Shown: positions 6,728-9,107 of the stretch, piece after piece
Layout: each line of letters begins with the position of its first letter
How positions within the stretch are numbered: the first letter of the stretch is position 1
Assembly: GCA_964012715.1 (NCBI GenBank)
Contig: CAXGUG010000120.1
Coordinates: forward strand, 1 to 9,107
From: UBA1479 sp964012715
GTDB taxonomy: Bacteria > Pseudomonadota > Alphaproteobacteria > Rhodospirillales > Casp-alpha2
Direction: 5' to 3'
Length of the DNA stretch: 9,107 nucleotides
Position numbers and translations under genes: made by a program
The notes under the pieces: model-generated
What the model was told of the DNA's origin: nothing
Databases searched by the model: none
What the model saw: only the letters and a program-made list of their open reading frames with translations

Positions 6728-6743
6728 GGCGCGATTTTTAAGA

Positions 6744-6753
6744 TTGTATACAA
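6744..6753. promoter_or_regulatory. Putative GntR-type operator palindrome before tcuA
   Basis: TTGTATACAA is a perfect 10-bp palindrome, 16 bp upstream of the tcuA ATG. This half-site pattern (TTGTA-TACAA) is typical of GntR/FCD-family regulators of organic-acid catabolism. On the minus strand it lies inside a candidate promoter, TTGACC (6763-6758), 17 bp, TAAAAA (6740-6735). TACAAT within the palindrome is a second -10 candidate. Repression by a GntR-type protein is inferred; no regulator gene is in the window. Confidence 0.55.
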
Positions 6754-6793
6754 AAACGGTCAAGCATCAGACGCAGGCCGAGCCCTTAATTTT

Positions 6794-8512
6794 TCAGGCG
6801 TCGGTTCGCGTATAGACGCCTTTGCCGGTTACGACGAAGTCGACCCGGTCATCGACCAGGGCCCGGCGGCATTCCTCGGGCGTGTTGATGATCGGCTCTT
6901 CATGGGCGTTGAATGAGGTATTGATCAGCACCGGCAGGCCGGTCTTGGCCTTGAACGCCCCCAGGATGTCGGCATAGAGCGGATTATCCTCGCGGCGCAC
7001 GATCTGCGGCCGCGCCGTGCCGTCGACATGGACCACGGCGGGGATACGGTCATGCCATTCCGGTTTGACCGCCGTGGTGATCGTCATGAAACCGGCGGCA
7101 TAGCGGTTGGCGGCGGTCACATCGAACACGCTGTCCGCGTCGTCTTCGGCCACATAGGGGGCGAAGGGCATGAATTCGGTGCGCTGCAGGCGGGCGTTGA
7201 GGCTGGCGTTGATGTCCGCGTCGGACGGGCTGGCGATGATCGAGCGCGCACCCAGGGCGCGCGGGCCGAATTCCATCCTTCCTTCGTAGATCGCCCCTGC
7301 CTTGCCGCCCGCGATCAGGCCCGCCGCGACCTCGACCGGGTCGCCGTCCAGGCGTTTGACCGCGCCGTTGGCGTTCAGGACCGGGTCGATCCGGTCGCTG
7401 AAATCGCGCCCCAGATAGACCGAGGACAGCCGCCGCCGGGCCTTCAGCCAGGTATCCAGGCCGTCGTTTTCCAACAGGAACTGCAAGGCCCCGCCGACGG
7501 TGATGCCTTCGTCGCCCATGCCGGGGAAGATGAAGATCTCGTCCGTGTCCGTTTCCTCGCACAACAGGCGGTTCAACCGCACGTTGGCGAACACCCCCCC
7601 GGCCAAGCCCAGGCGGCGCACGGGATGGCGTTTCTGGATCGCCCGGACCGAGGCCAGGACCGTATCTTCCAAGACCTTCTGGATCGAGGCCGCCATGTCC
7701 GCCGGTTCGGCGTCCTTGGCGATCTTTTGGATCTCCTGGCGCATGGCGGCGTCGGAATCGAAATCGGACCAGATCACCCCGGCGGCATCGACATTGAAAT
7801 GACGGGCCAGGGCCTCGGCCTGGGCCGGCTCGCCAAAGGCCGCCAGGCCGGTCAGCTTGCCCTCGTGCCGGTTCATCCGGTAGCCCAGCGCCTGGGTAGT
7901 GAAGCCATAGGCCAGGCCCAGGCTGTCGACCCGGCGGGGCTGTAGCGTCATATTCTCGCCGCCGAACAGGCAATCGAGCTTGCCGTCCTTCAGCACCCGG
8001 TGGGAATAGTGCACGTTGTCGCCGCAGCCGTCCGCCGTATACAGCAGCGCGTCGTCCCAATCGGTATAGAACAGCGCCGACAGGGCATGGGCCATGTGGT
8101 GGTTGGAATAGGCGATCCGCACGCCTTCCTTGAAGCCGAAATCAGCGCGGAACATTTCCTCGCGGAACAGCTTGGCGGGCTCGCCTTCGCCGCGCATCTG
8201 CATCTGCGAGCACATGTCCTTGAGCTTTTCGTGGCCGAGGATCTTGTGGAAGGCGTATTCGGCGGTCTTCAGGGCATTGGCCTTGAAATACCGCGCCGGG
8301 AACGAGGCCCGCGACAACACCACCACATCCACATCGGCCCGCGTCAGCCCGCCGATGGCCAGCACTTCGTCCATCGCCGCTTCGGGAATCCCCCCACCGT
8401 CGCCCTTCTTGCGGGTCAGGCGTTCGAGCTGCACCGCGGCCACCAGATTGTAGCCGTCGAACAACGCCGCCGTTCCGTCGTGATAGCCGGTATGGAGGGA
8501 TAGGATGATCAT
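6794..8512 (-). CDS. NodU/CmcH-family O-carbamoyltransferase
   Basis: Predicted cytoplasmic enzyme of 572 aa that transfers a carbamoyl group from carbamoyl phosphate, via carbamoyl-adenylate, to a hydroxyl. The relatives NodU (Nod factor), CmcH (cephamycin) and TobZ (tobramycin) act this way. The N-terminal Kae1-like domain holds the metal motif SNHHMAH (136-142, His138 and His142) and TADGCGDN (159-166). GLAGGVFAN (302-310) and GMGDEG (331-336) are ATP-fold loops. The C-terminal YrdC-like domain has the family signature EGRMEFGPRALG (410-421), then EFMPFAP (446-452) and LINTSFN (529-535). All expected motifs are intact. The start is the ATG at 8510-8512; the frame continues 10 codons upstream without homology. 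The acceptor is unknown. The stop lies 66 nt before tcuA on the same strand, so cotranscription is possible. Confidence 0.92.
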   Translation of the reverse strand: MIILSLHTGYHDGTAALFDGYNLVAAVQLERLTRKKGDGGGIPEAAMDEVLAIGGLTRADVDVVVLSRASFPARYFKANALKTAEYAFHKILGHEKLKDMCSQMQMRGEGEPAKLFREEMFRADFGFKEGVRIAYSNHHMAHALSALFYTDWDDALLYTADGCGDNVHYSHRVLKDGKLDCLFGGENMTLQPRRVDSLGLAYGFTTQALGYRMNRHEGKLTGLAAFGEPAQAEALARHFNVDAAGVIWSDFDSDAAMRQEIQKIAKDAEPADMAASIQKVLEDTVLASVRAIQKRHPVRRLGLAGGVFANVRLNRLLCEETDTDEIFIFPGMGDEGITVGGALQFLLENDGLDTWLKARRRLSSVYLGRDFSDRIDPVLNANGAVKRLDGDPVEVAAGLIAGGKAGAIYEGRMEFGPRALGARSIIASPSDADINASLNARLQRTEFMPFAPYVAEDDADSVFDVTAANRYAAGFMTITTAVKPEWHDRIPAVVHVDGTARPQIVRREDNPLYADILGAFKAKTGLPVLINTSFNAHEEPIINTPEECRRALVDDRVDFVVTGKGVYTRTDA

Positions 8513-8550
8513 GGGCGAACTTCTACCCGATGGGCGGGCCAAGGGACAGA

Positions 8551-8556
8551 ATTTTA
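8551..8556 (-). promoter_or_regulatory. Candidate -10 element for the carbamoyltransferase gene
   Basis: Minus-strand TAAAAT matches the -10 consensus in five of six positions, about 39 nt before the ATG at 8512 and after the tRNA terminator. No good -35 is visible; TTGGCG is only 11 bp upstream. Weak evidence. Confidence 0.25.
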
Positions 8557-8574
8557 GCGAGCGTTACCGCCAAC

Positions 8575-8597
8575 AAAAAACGCCCCGGATGGGGGCG
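8575..8597 (-). terminator. Intrinsic terminator of the former tRNA-Val gene
   Basis: On the minus strand CGCCCC (8597-8592) pairs with GGGGCG (8586-8581) around CATCC, followed by six T (8580-8575). It lies 19 nt past the tRNA CCA end, as is normal for a tRNA terminator. It still insulates the carbamoyltransferase gene from transcription entering from the right. Confidence 0.85.
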
Positions 8598-8616
8598 CAT
8601 TTTGGTCTGTGTAGGA

Positions 8617-8661
8617 TGGTGGGCGCGGCTGGGATTGAACCAGCGACCCCTACGATGTCAA
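8617..8661 (-). other. Orphan 3' fragment of tRNA-Val(GAC), probable att site
   Basis: The minus strand reads as the 3' part of a tRNA. The anticodon loop TTGACAT (8661-8655, anticodon GAC) is followed by anticodon-stem 3' strand CGTAG, variable loop GGGTC, a complete T-arm GCTGG-TTCAATC-CCAGC (8644-8628), acceptor strand CGCGCCC (8627-8621), discriminator A and an encoded CCA (8619-8617). The 5' half is missing: the next five bases are GGGTC rather than the CTACG needed to close the anticodon stem. Homology therefore stops at the anticodon loop, a classic crossover site of tyrosine integrases. The fragment is best read as the displaced end or scar of an integrated element, with a remnant integrase 60 bp away. 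Confidence 0.85.
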
Positions 8662-8721
8662 GACCCAGCTATCTGATTTCATTCAACTTTTTGAGTGGCA
8701 CGTTCACAAGGGAGATTGTGA

Positions 8722-9107
8722 ATGGCTACCTATCGAACCCTCAAATCAGGTCACATCAACGTCCAGATCAGACGCAAGAACCTTAAACCATTCTCCAAAA
8801 CCTTTCTATCCATGGAGGAAGCTGAAGCTTGGGCCCTAGGAATGGAACAGCAAGTCGAGAGAGGAATCATCCCTAATCCCAAGCTGCACACTACGCCAGA
8901 GCCAAAGCCCCTATCCTTTTCCAACGGCGAGTATGCATTTGCCGCGTTGGGCAGAAGGTACTGTCACACCCAGTTAAAGGATCGCCCGTCCTGCATACCA
9001 GAATTACCGAAGTCGCTAAGAAGGGCTTTAACCAAGCTCAGATCATGATGGTCATACTCGGCACGTTGTCCGACGGGAGCTTCGGCATTGTGAGCGAGCG
9101 TTTCATT
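8722..9107 (+). pseudogene. Decayed tyrosine recombinase (integrase), runs off window
   Basis: The ATG at 8722 has AAGGGAG at 8708-8714. The first 50 residues, with VQIRRKNLKPFSKTF (14-28) and EEAEAWA (32-38), resemble the N-terminal arm-binding domain of phage-type integrases. After about residue 65 the similarity stops and the frame ends at 9048. In another frame, positions 8991-9053 read LHTRITEVAKKGFNQAQIMM, like the box II region of the catalytic domain (usual form LRHTxIT...AQLM), and this frame stays open to the window end. The middle of the catalytic domain, including the first catalytic Arg and the Lys, is absent. The gene therefore seems to carry an internal deletion plus a frameshift near 8980-8993. 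AT content and codon use differ from the genes to the left. It lies 60 bp from the tRNA fragment, which fits an integrated-element end. It is inactive as it stands. Confidence 0.72.

Noticed and set aside
8617..8661. A functional tRNA-Val gene
   Set aside because: The D-arm, the 5' acceptor strand and the 5' anticodon-stem strand are absent from the adjoining sequence.
8505..8786. Plus-strand open frame containing the peptide GAAGIEPATPTMS
   Set aside because: This peptide is the well-known false product of reading a tRNA gene antisense. The frame crosses the tRNA-Val fragment and its terminator and has no supported start.
1..9107. CRISPR arrays, toxin-antitoxin pairs or anti-phage defence genes
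   Set aside because: No regular spaced repeats and no recognisable defence or toxin domains were found on either strand.

Overview
The window is GC-rich (roughly 60 percent or more). It has compact, mostly minus-strand genes, strong Shine-Dalgarno sites and intrinsic terminators. Protein families, codon use and an alphaproteobacterial-style yybP-ykoY riboswitch suggest an alphaproteobacterium, perhaps Rhodospirillales-like. The lineage is an inference; no 16S or marker gene is present.

Layout, left to right. (1) 1-720, minus: the start of a GDT1/UPF0016-family cation (probably Mn2+) exporter, preceded by a recognisable yybP-ykoY Mn2+ riboswitch, a candidate expression-platform hairpin and a candidate promoter. 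(2) 743-2266, minus: a two-domain PPK2-class polyphosphate:AMP phosphotransferase. A 100-bp gap separates it from a divergent nitroreductase (2367-3083, plus), which ends at a textbook terminator. (3) 3173-4131, plus: two small genes for putative exported proteins of 54 and 99 aa. Each has a signal peptide, a good RBS and a structured leader, and each is followed by a hairpin. I cannot assign either to a family. The 99-aa protein holds a duplicated 11-residue motif. (4) 4168-8512, minus: a NodU/CmcH-type O-carbamoyltransferase, then tcuA and tcuB (tricarballylate dehydrogenase and its Fe-S/membrane electron-transfer partner, overlapping by 14 nt). A perfect 10-bp palindrome of the GntR-operator type lies just before tcuA. 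A bidirectional terminator separates tcuB from the convergent 99-aa gene. (5) 8575-9107: a tRNA terminator, a 45-nt orphan 3' fragment of tRNA-Val(GAC), and the decayed remains of a tyrosine recombinase. This is the scar or edge of an element integrated in the anticodon loop of that tRNA gene.

How the parts work together. TcuA and TcuB should form one catabolic unit: TcuA oxidises a tricarboxylate and TcuB passes the electrons to the membrane. The riboswitch should turn on the exporter when Mn2+ is high. The most novel material is the pair of small exported proteins with hairpin-rich leaders, and the tRNA/integrase junction. I see no convincing new multi-gene system.
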